A DNA stretch of 64,000 bases from Flavobacteriales bacterium (lineage in GTDB: Bacteria > Bacteroidota > Bacteroidia > Flavobacteriales_F > PHOS-HE28): NCBI GenBank assembly GCA_016699575.1, contig CP064979.1:4402001-4466000 (forward strand), written 5' to 3'. Both the position numbers and the translations under genes were made by a program. The notes beneath the pieces are model-generated. The model was not told the DNA's origin. It saw nothing but the letters and a program-made list of their open reading frames with translations, and ran no database searches. Numbering within the stretch: position 1 is the first letter of the stretch; every line of letters begins with the position of its first letter. Positions 7,068 through 15,501 of this stretch are shown here, in pieces.

Positions 7068-9629
7068 TCAGCGCATCAACACTACGCTCTTCACCACGGC
7101 AACAGTTCCTAGCGAAGCCCGCACGCTGTATACACCGCTCGCGCCTTCCAGCAACAAGTCAGTGCGCGTTGAACTGATGGAGCCCTGCAATACCAAATGG
7201 CCTGCGATATCGAAGACCTGATAGGCCGACCCGACCGGTGGCGTGCGGTCCAAGTTCAGCACCAACGGTCCGCTCGTGGGGTTGGGGTGCGCTGAGAACG
7301 ACAACGCAGGTCCGTCGCCCACGGTGGTGCTCAACCACACGTACGGATCGGAAGTGCTGGCGCAACCATCGCCATCGGTGATGGTGACCGTGTACGTGCC
7401 ATTGGCGACGGCTATGTGAGCGCTGTCTGTGGCACCAGCAATGGGTTGGCCGTCCAGGTACCACTGGAAGTCGCCACTGCCCCCGATCATCAGCGTATCG
7501 AAGTCGGCCATGATGACAGGCACCGCAGGCGATGCGTTCTCAGCGAAAGCCACCGAAGCCGCCCCGGAAGAGCAGCCGTTGCCACTGGTCACTACCACAG
7601 CATAGGTGCCGGTTGAATCGGCGGTGAGCCATGTGCTATCAGCACCTGCGATGTCCACACCATCGAAAGACCATTGGTAGGTAGCTCCAGCGACCGGGTC
7701 AATGGACAGCAGCACCGTACCACTGTCGCACACGCTCAGAGGCCCACCTGCAGTAATGCCCGGCAAGGCAGGTACGCTGTCCACCGCCACCACGATGCTG
7801 TTGGACACGTCCGATGCGCAATTGTTCGCATTGCTGGCCACCACGGTGTACGTTCCAGCAGTGCCCACCATCAACGATGTGCTGTCCGCACCAGCAACGG
7901 CCTGACCGTCCTGATACCACTGCAAGGTGTTTCCCGGCGCCGCAGTCGCATCCAGTTGCACGCTTCCGCCATCACAGAACGTCGTGTCGCCTTGTGCGGT
8001 CACCACAGGAGCATCCACGTTCTCGACGATCAGCATCGCAGCGCTTGTCAAGAACGAGCAACCCGTGTTGCCGTTGGTTGCTTCGAAGGTGTAAGCACCT
8101 GCGAGCGTCGCATCAACGATGGTATCCGTGGCCCCGGCAATGGGTGCATTGTTCAAGTACCACTGGTACGTCAGAGCTCCTTGCCCCGACTGGTCGAGCG
8201 CGGTGAACGGGAAGGTGCTACCGGCGCAGATAGTGGCGCTCATGGTGTCAAGTGCGAACACCGGTGGATCGTTCACATCCACCTGGATAGCGTTCGACGT
8301 GGCCGTACCACAAGCATTGTCAACCACAACGGTGAAGTAGCCCGCACCGTTCACGACCAAGGTTGAACTTGTCGCTCCCGGGATATCGAAGCCACCGACC
8401 TGCCATTTGTAGGAAGGACCACCCACCGCGGTGAGCACCACGCTGTCGCCCGTGCAGATGAGCGTGCTGCCGCCCGCGCTGATACTGGCCGTGGTAGCAC
8501 CACCGATCGTGATGTCGAAGCCGTTGTCGGTACCGATGAAGTCGGGGCTGGTGGAGATGACGCGGATGCGATAGCCACTGCCCAGCGGGGTGTTGGCCGG
8601 AATGGTTGCGCTCATCACACCGGAGCCCGTAGCGTTCGTGTCGCCGACATCCACGGGTGTGGTGAAATCGCCATTGGCATCGGAAAGCTGCGCAATGAAA
8701 TGGTTCGCCTGGATGAGGAACCCACCAGCGTTGTAGGCACCTGTGGCTTCGTAAGGCACATTCACCGTGGCACCCGGGCAGATGGTGCTGGCAAGTGGCT
8801 GCACCACTTCAAGGGTGCGGGGCACATCGTAGTAGTAGATGGCGTTCACAACCTGGAAACCGAAGAGCTCCGTGGTGTTGATCTGCAGAACCGGCACGCG
8901 GAGGCCCTGCGCCAACCACTTGTACTCACGCACCACAGGACGATCCACCGAGAAACCCACGCCCAACGAATCCACGGCGATGCTATCGGTGATCTCCAGG
9001 GTCGTCTTCACGCGCAACACATCGAACGAGCCTGCGGGCGTGGTAATGGCTCCCCAGCCGTCCACTTCGTTGGTGCGGTCCTGGCTGAACCCGTAATAAC
9101 CCAAGCCGGGAATGTCGAGGTTGTAGGAAGAGAAGTCCGCGGTGCTGTCTCCGAACTGCACGGGCAACTCATAGATCACGTCCTGGTCCTCCATGAGGAT
9201 GGGCACCGGCAGCCCGGCGAGTTCCACTCCATAACCGACCTTCCTGTACACCGAACTACTGCGGTAGAGGAAGGTGTACGGGTCGCTGATGGGCAGGAAC
9301 TGGTTGAAGGGAACGTCCACCCCGTGCTTGGCATGGTTGGCACGGTTCGGGTTGAAAAAGAGATCGGCGTAGGTGATGGCGTACACGAAATTGGTGGAGG
9401 CCACCGTGAGGTACTCAGCCGTATCCGCCGTGTTCACCGTGAGGTTGCTGAAGTCCCAGACATGCGCCGCACCGGTGGTCGCGTAATCGATGAAGGGATT
9501 GGTGAACGCCCGTGTGCGCAGCAGCTCATCATTGGCATGCGGCATTTCGTTCTGGCCGATGGTGATCTGCGCTTGGGCGGCGATAGTGAGCAGGAAGGAT
9601 GCGAGCGAAAGGGTAAGGTTCCGGTGCAT
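7068..9629 (-). CDS. Secreted multi-Ig-domain protein with T9SS C-terminal sorting signal
   Basis: 853 residues. A signal peptide (MHRNLTLSLASFLLTIAAQAQ) is followed by a roughly 270-residue N-terminal domain. Then come repeated PKD/Ig-like modules with the recurring pattern CxG...L..........YQWxxxGxxIxGAxxxT.........Y.V.......C, and a final domain with NPTSGPLVLNL...GVYSVRASLG...KSVVLMR. The last is a type A T9SS sorting domain, so the protein is expected to be exported by the type IX system and anchored at or released from the surface. It is probably an adhesin or matrix protein. The frame continues upstream of the ATG at 9629, but that part is not signal-peptide-like. Confidence 0.9.
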   Translation of the reverse strand: MHRNLTLSLASFLLTIAAQAQITIGQNEMPHANDELLRTRAFTNPFIDYATTGAAHVWDFSNLTVNTADTAEYLTVASTNFVYAITYADLFFNPNRANHAKHGVDVPFNQFLPISDPYTFLYRSSSVYRKVGYGVELAGLPVPILMEDQDVIYELPVQFGDSTADFSSYNLDIPGLGYYGFSQDRTNEVDGWGAITTPAGSFDVLRVKTTLEITDSIAVDSLGVGFSVDRPVVREYKWLAQGLRVPVLQINTTELFGFQVVNAIYYYDVPRTLEVVQPLASTICPGATVNVPYEATGAYNAGGFLIQANHFIAQLSDANGDFTTPVDVGDTNATGSGVMSATIPANTPLGSGYRIRVISTSPDFIGTDNGFDITIGGATTASISAGGSTLICTGDSVVLTAVGGPSYKWQVGGFDIPGATSSTLVVNGAGYFTVVVDNACGTATSNAIQVDVNDPPVFALDTMSATICAGSTFPFTALDQSGQGALTYQWYLNNAPIAGATDTIVDATLAGAYTFEATNGNTGCSFLTSAAMLIVENVDAPVVTAQGDTTFCDGGSVQLDATAAPGNTLQWYQDGQAVAGADSTSLMVGTAGTYTVVASNANNCASDVSNSIVVAVDSVPALPGITAGGPLSVCDSGTVLLSIDPVAGATYQWSFDGVDIAGADSTWLTADSTGTYAVVVTSGNGCSSGAASVAFAENASPAVPVIMADFDTLMIGGSGDFQWYLDGQPIAGATDSAHIAVANGTYTVTITDGDGCASTSDPYVWLSTTVGDGPALSFSAHPNPTSGPLVLNLDRTPPVGSAYQVFDIAGHLVLQGSISSTRTDLLLEGASGVYSVRASLGTVAVVKSVVLMR

Positions 9630-9735
9630 GGGCGTTGCGAATGTGGTTACAAGGTAGAACGTGCACTTCCCCGCGGCAAGCAACGGTGACCGGTCGTTGT
9701 GAACAGCTGTGATTTGATGCCGAAGGCCCTTGTCC

Positions 9736-10656
9736 TCAGAACCAGCGCATGGCCACACTGCCGCAAACGGCCTTCACCACCAGAAGACCGTCAACCACCA
9801 CCAGATAGTACAGGATCGAGCGCCGCTTCCGGAGCGCGTAAATGACACCGGCCATGGCGACGAACGGGATGGTGTTCAGCACCAGCTTCATGGTGCTGAA
9901 GCCGTGTGTGGCCCCGTAGTACAGGAAAGTCATGAGACCAAGGGCAGCCATTGGCAGGGCGATGCGGAACAATGTGGTGCGCAGGCCGCGTTCCACGATG
10001 AAGGTGCGCAATGCGTTCCGATGATCATCAGCATGATCCTTGATGTCGAACAGCATGCCGATGAGCGCGCAGAACATCATGTTCTTGAAGAAGAGGCGGA
10101 CGCTGATGCCCACATCGGGCACCACGGCTCCATCAAGCAGGCGCGCCATCAAGGCTGGGTAAACAGTAACCACCCCGGCCCACACGAACCCCAGGACGAA
10201 CGGCTTCAACCAACCGATGCGGCGCAGACCCTTCGAACCCGTTCCGTAGTAGAGCAGCCCAACAAAGGGGAACAATACGAGAAGCGCCAATTGCTCCCAC
10301 CTCACCGACGCGCGTGCGTGCCAAGCATCGCGCAGCACCAAACCGATGCAGACCACAAGCGCTGCCCAAAGCACGTGCTGCACCCAACGCCGTGTGCCCG
10401 CATGCCGCACATACCACTGCGTCCGCTCATCCTTGCCTTCGCTGGCAGGCAGGTGCCTGTACGCTAGATCGTAGAAGGCTGTGGCCCCCAGGTACAGTAT
10501 GATGTGGAACAAAGGCCCGTTGAGCGGCACACGCTGCTGCAGGGCGGCCTCCACGCCCAAGGCCACCGCGCACACCCCGTAGAACCAATTGCCGAAGAAG
10601 AATGCTTCTGCGCACCGCCGGGCCATTCCCAGGGTTCCCTTGGCTCCCGCCTCCAT
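9736..10656 (-). CDS. UbiA-like multi-pass membrane protein
   Basis: 306 residues with eight or nine hydrophobic segments. Two Asp-rich loop motifs resemble the UbiA prenyltransferase superfamily: FYDLAYRHLPASEGKDERTQ near residue 60, and FDIKDHADDHRNALRT near residue 210 (D...D spacing), the latter followed by the typical GLRTT region. A role in prenyl transfer to a quinone or lipid acceptor is inferred, not shown. I use the ATG at 10656; the open frame extends to a TTG at 10689. The next gene upstream is divergent. Confidence 0.7.
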   Translation of the reverse strand: MEAGAKGTLGMARRCAEAFFFGNWFYGVCAVALGVEAALQQRVPLNGPLFHIILYLGATAFYDLAYRHLPASEGKDERTQWYVRHAGTRRWVQHVLWAALVVCIGLVLRDAWHARASVRWEQLALLVLFPFVGLLYYGTGSKGLRRIGWLKPFVLGFVWAGVVTVYPALMARLLDGAVVPDVGISVRLFFKNMMFCALIGMLFDIKDHADDHRNALRTFIVERGLRTTLFRIALPMAALGLMTFLYYGATHGFSTMKLVLNTIPFVAMAGVIYALRKRRSILYYLVVVDGLLVVKAVCGSVAMRWF

Positions 10657-10768
10657 GGCGCTGAAGGTATCGGCGCGACATGTCCGCAATGCTGTGCACG
10701 AGCGGCACCTTTCCCTGCGTTGCTACGTAGAACGCCCGTACGCCACCTCGGCGCCATCGGGGAGCAAC

Positions 10769-10894
10769 ATGACCCGCAGCGAACTCAACCTCCGCCTCGA
10801 ACTGGAAAAGGCCCGCACCCTGCGCCGCTTCAAGCGCACGTTGGCGGCGGTGCTGGCGGTATGCGGCGGCCTCTTGCTGCTCTCGCTGTCCTGA
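10769..10894 (+). CDS. Small single-pass membrane protein, 41 aa
   Basis: A short frame encoding a basic, coil-like N-terminal half (MTRSELNLRLELEKARTLRR) followed by one hydrophobic helix (TLAAVLAVCGGLLLLSLS). A purine-rich GGGGAG lies 8 bases ahead of the ATG. It sits between the divergent UbiA-like gene and the convergent serine hydrolase gene, ending 3 bases from the latter's stop. No family is recognised; a real small protein is plausible from start context and composition. Confidence 0.45.
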   Translation: MTRSELNLRLELEKARTLRRFKRTLAAVLAVCGGLLLLSLS

Positions 10895-10896
10895 CC

Positions 10897-12357
10897 TCAC
10901 AGCTTCTCAACACCCAGTCCGGCAATGCGTGCATCGCTGGGGCGCAGCTGCATCATCACACGGAAACGGCTGCCGTTCTTGTTGCTGGTGAGCAGCAGCA
11001 CGTATTCCTCCGGACCGAGCTGCTCCACGCCAGCGATCGTGTTCGCGCCGATATCCGTGCGCATGCGCTTGAAGGCGCTGAGGTGCTGCTCCATCGGAAT
11101 GTCGTTGACGAAGCCCGGCCCGAAGTGTTCGCCGAACCATGTTTTCAGGTCTTCATCGGTCCCGGTGGCGCCCACAACCGCGCTGTAAGCTTTCATACAC
11201 TCGCCTATTGGGCCATCGGGCACACCCTCCAAGACCGTGCTTTTTCCGGGTAATTCGGGCTGGTGACCAGGGATGAGCAGCGTGCGGCCCACTTCCCACG
11301 CCAGGTCCTGCATGCCGCGCGGGCTGGCGTTGCTCATCAGCACGATGGTGACCCCTTCATCCGCGTACCAGAGCACATCGGCGAACTGCACGCCATTGCC
11401 TCCGTTGTGGGTGATGAGGCGGGTGCCCCGTTGGGTCTTGAAAAGCGCCCAACCATAACCGTAGAAAGAGCCGCCTCCCTCCGGAACGTGCTCCGCGAAC
11501 ATGGCATCCACGCTGGCCTTCGAAAGCACCTTGTTCCTGCGCAATGCATCCACCCACGCGGCCATCTCATGCGTTGTACTTAGCATGCCACCATTGCCGC
11601 GCAGGTGCCAGCCTGGTCCGCCGTTCACCGTTGGGTGATCGAGCATCGTGCCCCAGCGGGTGCCGTCCTTGCGGTAGCCGATGGCCAGTTCGTCCTTCGA
11701 CCAGTCCGGCATGCGGTAGCCGGTGTGCATGAGCCCCGCAGGTTTCAGCAGTTCCTCTTGGAGGTAGCGCTCCAAGGCCATACCGCTCACGTGCTCCACG
11801 ATGATGCCGAGCAAACTGTAGCCGACATTGGAGTAGTTGTAGCCCGTGCCCGGCGCGAACTCCAATGGTACCGACATGGCCAACTTGGTGAACGCGCCAC
11901 CGTCCACGGGTTCATTGTCATCGCCGATCGCCCCGGGGAAACCGGCGCTGTGCGTGAGCAAGTGGTGCAGCGTGATGCCGCGCTTATCCGCGGGAACACC
12001 TGGCAGGTATTTGATCATGCTGTCCTGCACGTTTAACTTGCCCTGCTCCTGCAACTTCAGGATGCACGCCGCCGTGAACTGCTTGGTGATGGAACCGATG
12101 GCGTGCACCGTGGTCGGCGTGTTGAGCAGCTGCGCTTCGCGGTCGCGCAGGCCGTAGCCGGTGTCAATGAGCGCAACGCCGTCGCGGAGCACGAGCAACG
12201 AGCCGTTGAACCCGGCCGCCGTGGCTTCGTGCATCAACGTGTCGATGCGCTGGAGGACCGGGTCCCGGGCCGGGACGATCGTGGCGGTGGTTGTTGGCTC
12301 GCCGCAAGCAAAGAGCAAGGCAGCACAAAACAAGGAAAGCAGGGAACGGTGGTTCAT
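10897..12357 (-). CDS. Beta-lactamase/penicillin-binding-type serine hydrolase, lipoprotein
   Basis: 486 residues. The N-terminal lipoprotein signal MNHRSLLSLFCAALLFAC has its lipidated Cys at 18. The class C beta-lactamase/DD-peptidase fold follows, with SITK (S89-K92), YSN (Y175-N177) and the third motif HNGGNG near residue 308, so the catalytic site is complete. A C-terminal domain of about 130 residues follows. Members act as DD-peptidases or esterases in the periplasm; the substrate cannot be decided. The ATG at 12357 is chosen because it opens the signal peptide. Confidence 0.9.
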   Translation of the reverse strand: MNHRSLLSLFCAALLFACGEPTTTATIVPARDPVLQRIDTLMHEATAAGFNGSLLVLRDGVALIDTGYGLRDREAQLLNTPTTVHAIGSITKQFTAACILKLQEQGKLNVQDSMIKYLPGVPADKRGITLHHLLTHSAGFPGAIGDDNEPVDGGAFTKLAMSVPLEFAPGTGYNYSNVGYSLLGIIVEHVSGMALERYLQEELLKPAGLMHTGYRMPDWSKDELAIGYRKDGTRWGTMLDHPTVNGGPGWHLRGNGGMLSTTHEMAAWVDALRRNKVLSKASVDAMFAEHVPEGGGSFYGYGWALFKTQRGTRLITHNGGNGVQFADVLWYADEGVTIVLMSNASPRGMQDLAWEVGRTLLIPGHQPELPGKSTVLEGVPDGPIGECMKAYSAVVGATGTDEDLKTWFGEHFGPGFVNDIPMEQHLSAFKRMRTDIGANTIAGVEQLGPEEYVLLLTSNKNGSRFRVMMQLRPSDARIAGLGVEKL

Positions 12358-12495
12358 TTGGTGGGAGCTGATGCGAGTGTCGGGCACTGCAGGGCGCCAA
12401 GACGTTAAGCTGTGCCAGCGAATGTGAAGGGGTGTTAGATCGGTGCTTGCTGCTTGCCCGGACAATGGGTAAGATCGCATCGAAGTACCAAGCCC

Positions 12496-13494
12496 ATGAA
12501 CCGACCCCTACTCCTCTCCTGTTCCGTTGCCGTCGCGGTTGCCTCGAGCGCACAGGACATCCTGTTGGTGAACGACAACGACTACATCACCTACAACACC
12601 GACACCATCATCAGCGACCTCACGGCTGCGGGGTTGTCGTTCGACGTGTGGAGCATACCTGACAGTGGCGGCGCCTATCCGACCAATGCGTTCATGGATG
12701 CGTACGACCACGTCATCTGGTATGCCAGTACCGATGGTGTTGGGCTGGGCTTTTGGGACAGTGGTGCCCAATCCGAACTGATCGATCGTGTTTTCACTGG
12801 CAAGCACCTGTGGGTGATCGGCCAGGACCTGCTGTACGCTCAGTACGGCAGCGCACCGGTCACGTTCGTCAACGGCGACTTTGCCTATGACTTCATGGGA
12901 CTGACATCCTATGACGTGCAGAGCTACGCGGACGATGGCGCCCTTGGCTGCACAGCCGTGTACGTTGACGCTGGTGTGCAAGGTGCGTTCGACGACAGCC
13001 TCGCATGGATCTTCACCACGAACTGGTACATGGACGGGGTGAGCATGGCCCCGATGAGCACGCCCATCTACGCCATGGGCCCGGGGAGCTACGCACTGGA
13101 CGGTGCGGTGAGCATGTTCCACTTTGCGCCATCCGGTTTCAGCATCATGAGCACCTTCTTCGATCCAGCGCTCATCAACACGTTCGAGGCGCGAGTGGCC
13201 TTCCTTTCACAGACCATCCAGTACATGGATGAAGGCATGGGCATTGCCGCGCACAGCGACATTGCTCCACTGCAGATCGGAAACAACCCCACGACCGACA
13301 TCATCACCATCCGTACGGACATACCGTTCGAGCGCGTGCAAGCCCTCGATGCACAGGGGCGTATCGTCATGGACCTTGGCACTGCTCAAGCCATGCCATT
13401 CGAGGTTGACTTGTCGTCGTTGCAGGCGGGGACATACACGGTGCGCACCTTAGGCATTCATGGCGTTCGCACCGGTCGAGCGATCAAACTGTGA
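12496..13494 (+). CDS. Secreted protein with T9SS C-terminal sorting domain
   Basis: 332 residues. A signal peptide (about 1-19, ending SSAQ) precedes a domain of about 230 residues beginning DILLVNDND. Its pattern of alternating strands and helices (HVIWYAS, LWVIGQDLLY) suggests a Rossmann-like or GATase-like fold of unknown function. The last 75 residues (NNPTTDIITI...LSSLQAGTYTVRTLG...GRAIKL) are a typical T9SS type A sorting domain. Its stop overlaps the GTG start of the next gene (GTGA), indicating coupling. Confidence 0.85.
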   Translation: MNRPLLLSCSVAVAVASSAQDILLVNDNDYITYNTDTIISDLTAAGLSFDVWSIPDSGGAYPTNAFMDAYDHVIWYASTDGVGLGFWDSGAQSELIDRVFTGKHLWVIGQDLLYAQYGSAPVTFVNGDFAYDFMGLTSYDVQSYADDGALGCTAVYVDAGVQGAFDDSLAWIFTTNWYMDGVSMAPMSTPIYAMGPGSYALDGAVSMFHFAPSGFSIMSTFFDPALINTFEARVAFLSQTIQYMDEGMGIAAHSDIAPLQIGNNPTTDIITIRTDIPFERVQALDAQGRIVMDLGTAQAMPFEVDLSSLQAGTYTVRTLGIHGVRTGRAIKL

Positions 13495-13856
13495 GCGGCG
13501 CGGACACCACACGCGCCATCGCCCAGCGCTGGTTCGCGGCCTTCAACGCGCACGACCTTGGAGCCCTGCTGGGGCTATACGCCGATGATGCGCAGCACTT
13601 CAGCCCGAAACTGAAGGTGCGCCGACCGGGAACCAACGGCTTGGTGACCGGTAAGGCGGCCCTGCGCGACTGGTGGCGCGATGCCTTCGAGCGATTGCCT
13701 TCGTTGCAGTGCGAAGTGCTGAAACTGACGGCCGATGACGAGCAAGTGTTCATGGAATACATCCGACATGTGGACGGTGAAGAAGACCTGCGCGTGGGCG
13801 AAGTGCTCGAAGTCCGTAATGGCATCATTGTAGGCAGCCGCGTTTACCACGGTTAG
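13491..13856 (+). CDS. SnoaL-like/NTF2-fold protein
   Basis: 121 residues. The N-terminal segment AIAQRWFAAFNAHDLGALLGLYADDA is the hallmark opening helix pair of the SnoaL/NTF2 superfamily, followed by the expected WWRDAF helix and four beta strands. Such proteins bind small hydrophobic ligands or act as isomerases or hydrolases; nothing here fixes the substrate. It starts with GTG overlapping the upstream stop, and the Gre factor gene follows after 5 bases, so the three genes probably form one transcript. Confidence 0.85.
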   Translation: MSGADTTRAIAQRWFAAFNAHDLGALLGLYADDAQHFSPKLKVRRPGTNGLVTGKAALRDWWRDAFERLPSLQCEVLKLTADDEQVFMEYIRHVDGEEDLRVGEVLEVRNGIIVGSRVYHG

Positions 13857-13861
13857 GCGCC

Positions 13862-14362
13862 ATGAGCAGGGGTTTCGTCAAGGAGGACGACCAAGAGGAG
13901 GCGCCGTTCATTCCGCCGCGCGCCCCGCTGCCCGATGGCGCCATCAACTACGTGACGCCCCGCGGACTTCAATTGCTACAGGAAGAGAAGGAGGTACTGG
14001 AACGCTCTTATGCGCAAGTGCAGGGCAGCGACGTGGAACGCCGGCGCGAGCACGCCATCATTGATGGGAAGCTGGCACTGCTGAACGAACGCATCGGCAG
14101 CGCGCGACCAGTGGAACCGGTTGCTGCACCGGATGAAGTCCGCTTCGGGACCACGGTTGGCTTCACCTACATCAACGGTCCCCAGAAAGGCTCCAGCCGC
14201 AACTTCACCATTGTCGGTGTGGACGAAGCCAACGTGCAGGAACAACGCATCGCGTTCACGGCGCCCATTGCACGCGCGCTCACGGGCAAGCGCGTTGGCG
14301 ATGTTGCGCAGTTCCAGTTGGGGGCCACCGCGCAGGAACTCCGGGTGGACAGCATCCGCTAA
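13862..14362 (+). CDS. GreA/GreB family transcript cleavage factor
   Basis: 166 residues. An N-terminal extension (MSRGFVKEDDQEEAPFIPPR) precedes the coiled-coil domain (about 35-80, ERRREHAIIDGKLALLNERI) and the C-terminal FKBP-like domain (GTTVGF to the end). It has the layout of Bacteroidota GreB-like factors, which enter the RNA polymerase secondary channel and stimulate cleavage of backtracked RNA. The acidic coiled-coil tip of GreA is not exactly matched, so activity is inferred from family. Its stop overlaps the stop of the convergent oxidase-like gene. Confidence 0.9.
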   Translation: MSRGFVKEDDQEEAPFIPPRAPLPDGAINYVTPRGLQLLQEEKEVLERSYAQVQGSDVERRREHAIIDGKLALLNERIGSARPVEPVAAPDEVRFGTTVGFTYINGPQKGSSRNFTIVGVDEANVQEQRIAFTAPIARALTGKRVGDVAQFQLGATAQELRVDSIR

Positions 14363-14910
14363 GCCTCTACAACCAGCCCTGTAGGCAGTCCATCAATGCT
14401 CACCTGGTTCTTTTCCGCGCGGTAAGCCCTCACGCCCTCCTTTCCTTTCCGGTCGGCCCAATCGCCGAGTTGCGTCCGGTGCTCGCGGAAGTCGAGCAAC
14501 GGCACTCCGAAGCCGCAGGACGTCTGAACGGTATTGATGTCCGCGATGATGAGCTGCCGCTCACCGGACATGGGCGGTCCGAAGTGCGGGCGCAGCTCCG
14601 ACCACTCAGGATGTGAAGGCTGCACGCTGCGGCCCGTGCAATAGAGGCGCAGGATGAGCGGTGGACCGTCGAAGGCGCACCACATCAGCGTAAGGCGGCC
14701 GTTCTCCTTGAGGTGCGCAGCTGTCTCATTGCCGCTGCCTGTGGCATCCAGGTAGCCCACAAGCGTTGGCGATAGCACGCGGAACGTGTCGAGGCCTTTC
14801 GGTGAAAGGTTCACGCGGCCATCGTGCGGGGCGGTGGCCGTGAAGAACATCTTCTGGTCGCGGATGAAGCCGCTGAGCCGCTCATCCAATGCATCGAGGA
14901 ACGTGGCCAT
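14359..14910 (-). CDS. Pyridoxamine 5'-phosphate oxidase family protein
   Basis: 183 residues, a split-barrel flavin-binding family member. The segment FFTATAPHDGRVNLSPKGLDTFRVLSPTLVGYLDATGSGNETAAHL is the diagnostic FMN-binding core (residues about 22-70), followed by GRLTLMWCAFDGPPLILRLY. Family members bind FMN or F420 and reduce or oxidise small molecules; the true substrate is unknown, and it is not likely to be PdxH itself. Convergent to the Gre gene with overlapping stop codons. Confidence 0.88.
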   Translation of the reverse strand: MATFLDALDERLSGFIRDQKMFFTATAPHDGRVNLSPKGLDTFRVLSPTLVGYLDATGSGNETAAHLKENGRLTLMWCAFDGPPLILRLYCTGRSVQPSHPEWSELRPHFGPPMSGERQLIIADINTVQTSCGFGVPLLDFREHRTQLGDWADRKGKEGVRAYRAEKNQVSIDGLPTGLVVEA

Positions 14911-14949
14911 GGGACGAACCTAACGCCGTGCACCGCCATCTTCGTGCCC

Positions 14950-15501
14950 ATGCTTACGCTCGACCTGTCCGACTTCCCCACCCTGCGCACCGAACGGCTG
15001 CTGCTCCGCGAACCTCGCATGCACGACGCGGCCGCCCTCTTCGCCATGCGCAGCGACGAACGCGTGATGCAGTACATCGGTCGGCGCCGGGCCACAACCT
15101 TGGCCGATGCGGAGGAACTCCTCGCGCGCATCGACAGTGAACGCCATGCGAACATGAGCATCTCGTGGGCCATCACCCTGAACGGGGATGATACCATGAT
15201 CGGCACCATCGGGTACTACCGCATCAAGTTCGAGCATTTCCGCGGCGAGGTGGGCTACATGCTGCACGCGGACCATTGGCGCAAGGGCATTATGCGCGAG
15301 GCTGTGGAAGCCGTTGTCCAGTGCGGCTTCGAGCGATTGGGCTTCCATAGCATCGAAGCCGACACCGATCCGCTCAACATCGGCAGCAATGCGCTGCTGG
15401 CGTCGTGCGGGTTCACCCGTGAAGGGCTCTTCAAGGAGAGCTTCTTCTGGAACGGCTGCTTCCAGGACAGCGCCGTTTGGAGCAGGTTGGCACCGCGCTA
15501 G
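14950..15501 (+). CDS. GNAT family N-acetyltransferase (RimJ/RimL type)
   Basis: 183 residues. It begins with the RimJ-like opening LRTERLLLREPRMHDAAALF (12-31) and contains the acetyl-CoA-binding region GEVGYMLHADHWRKGIMREAV (about 96-116, with an R/K-x-G-x-M loop) and the terminal NIGSNALLASCGFTREG. It probably transfers an acetyl group to a protein N-terminus or a small amine. The ATG at 14950 is chosen because it starts the family's N-terminus. Its TAG overlaps the TAG of the convergent beta-helix gene. Confidence 0.9.
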   Translation: MLTLDLSDFPTLRTERLLLREPRMHDAAALFAMRSDERVMQYIGRRRATTLADAEELLARIDSERHANMSISWAITLNGDDTMIGTIGYYRIKFEHFRGEVGYMLHADHWRKGIMREAVEAVVQCGFERLGFHSIEADTDPLNIGSNALLASCGFTREGLFKESFFWNGCFQDSAVWSRLAPR

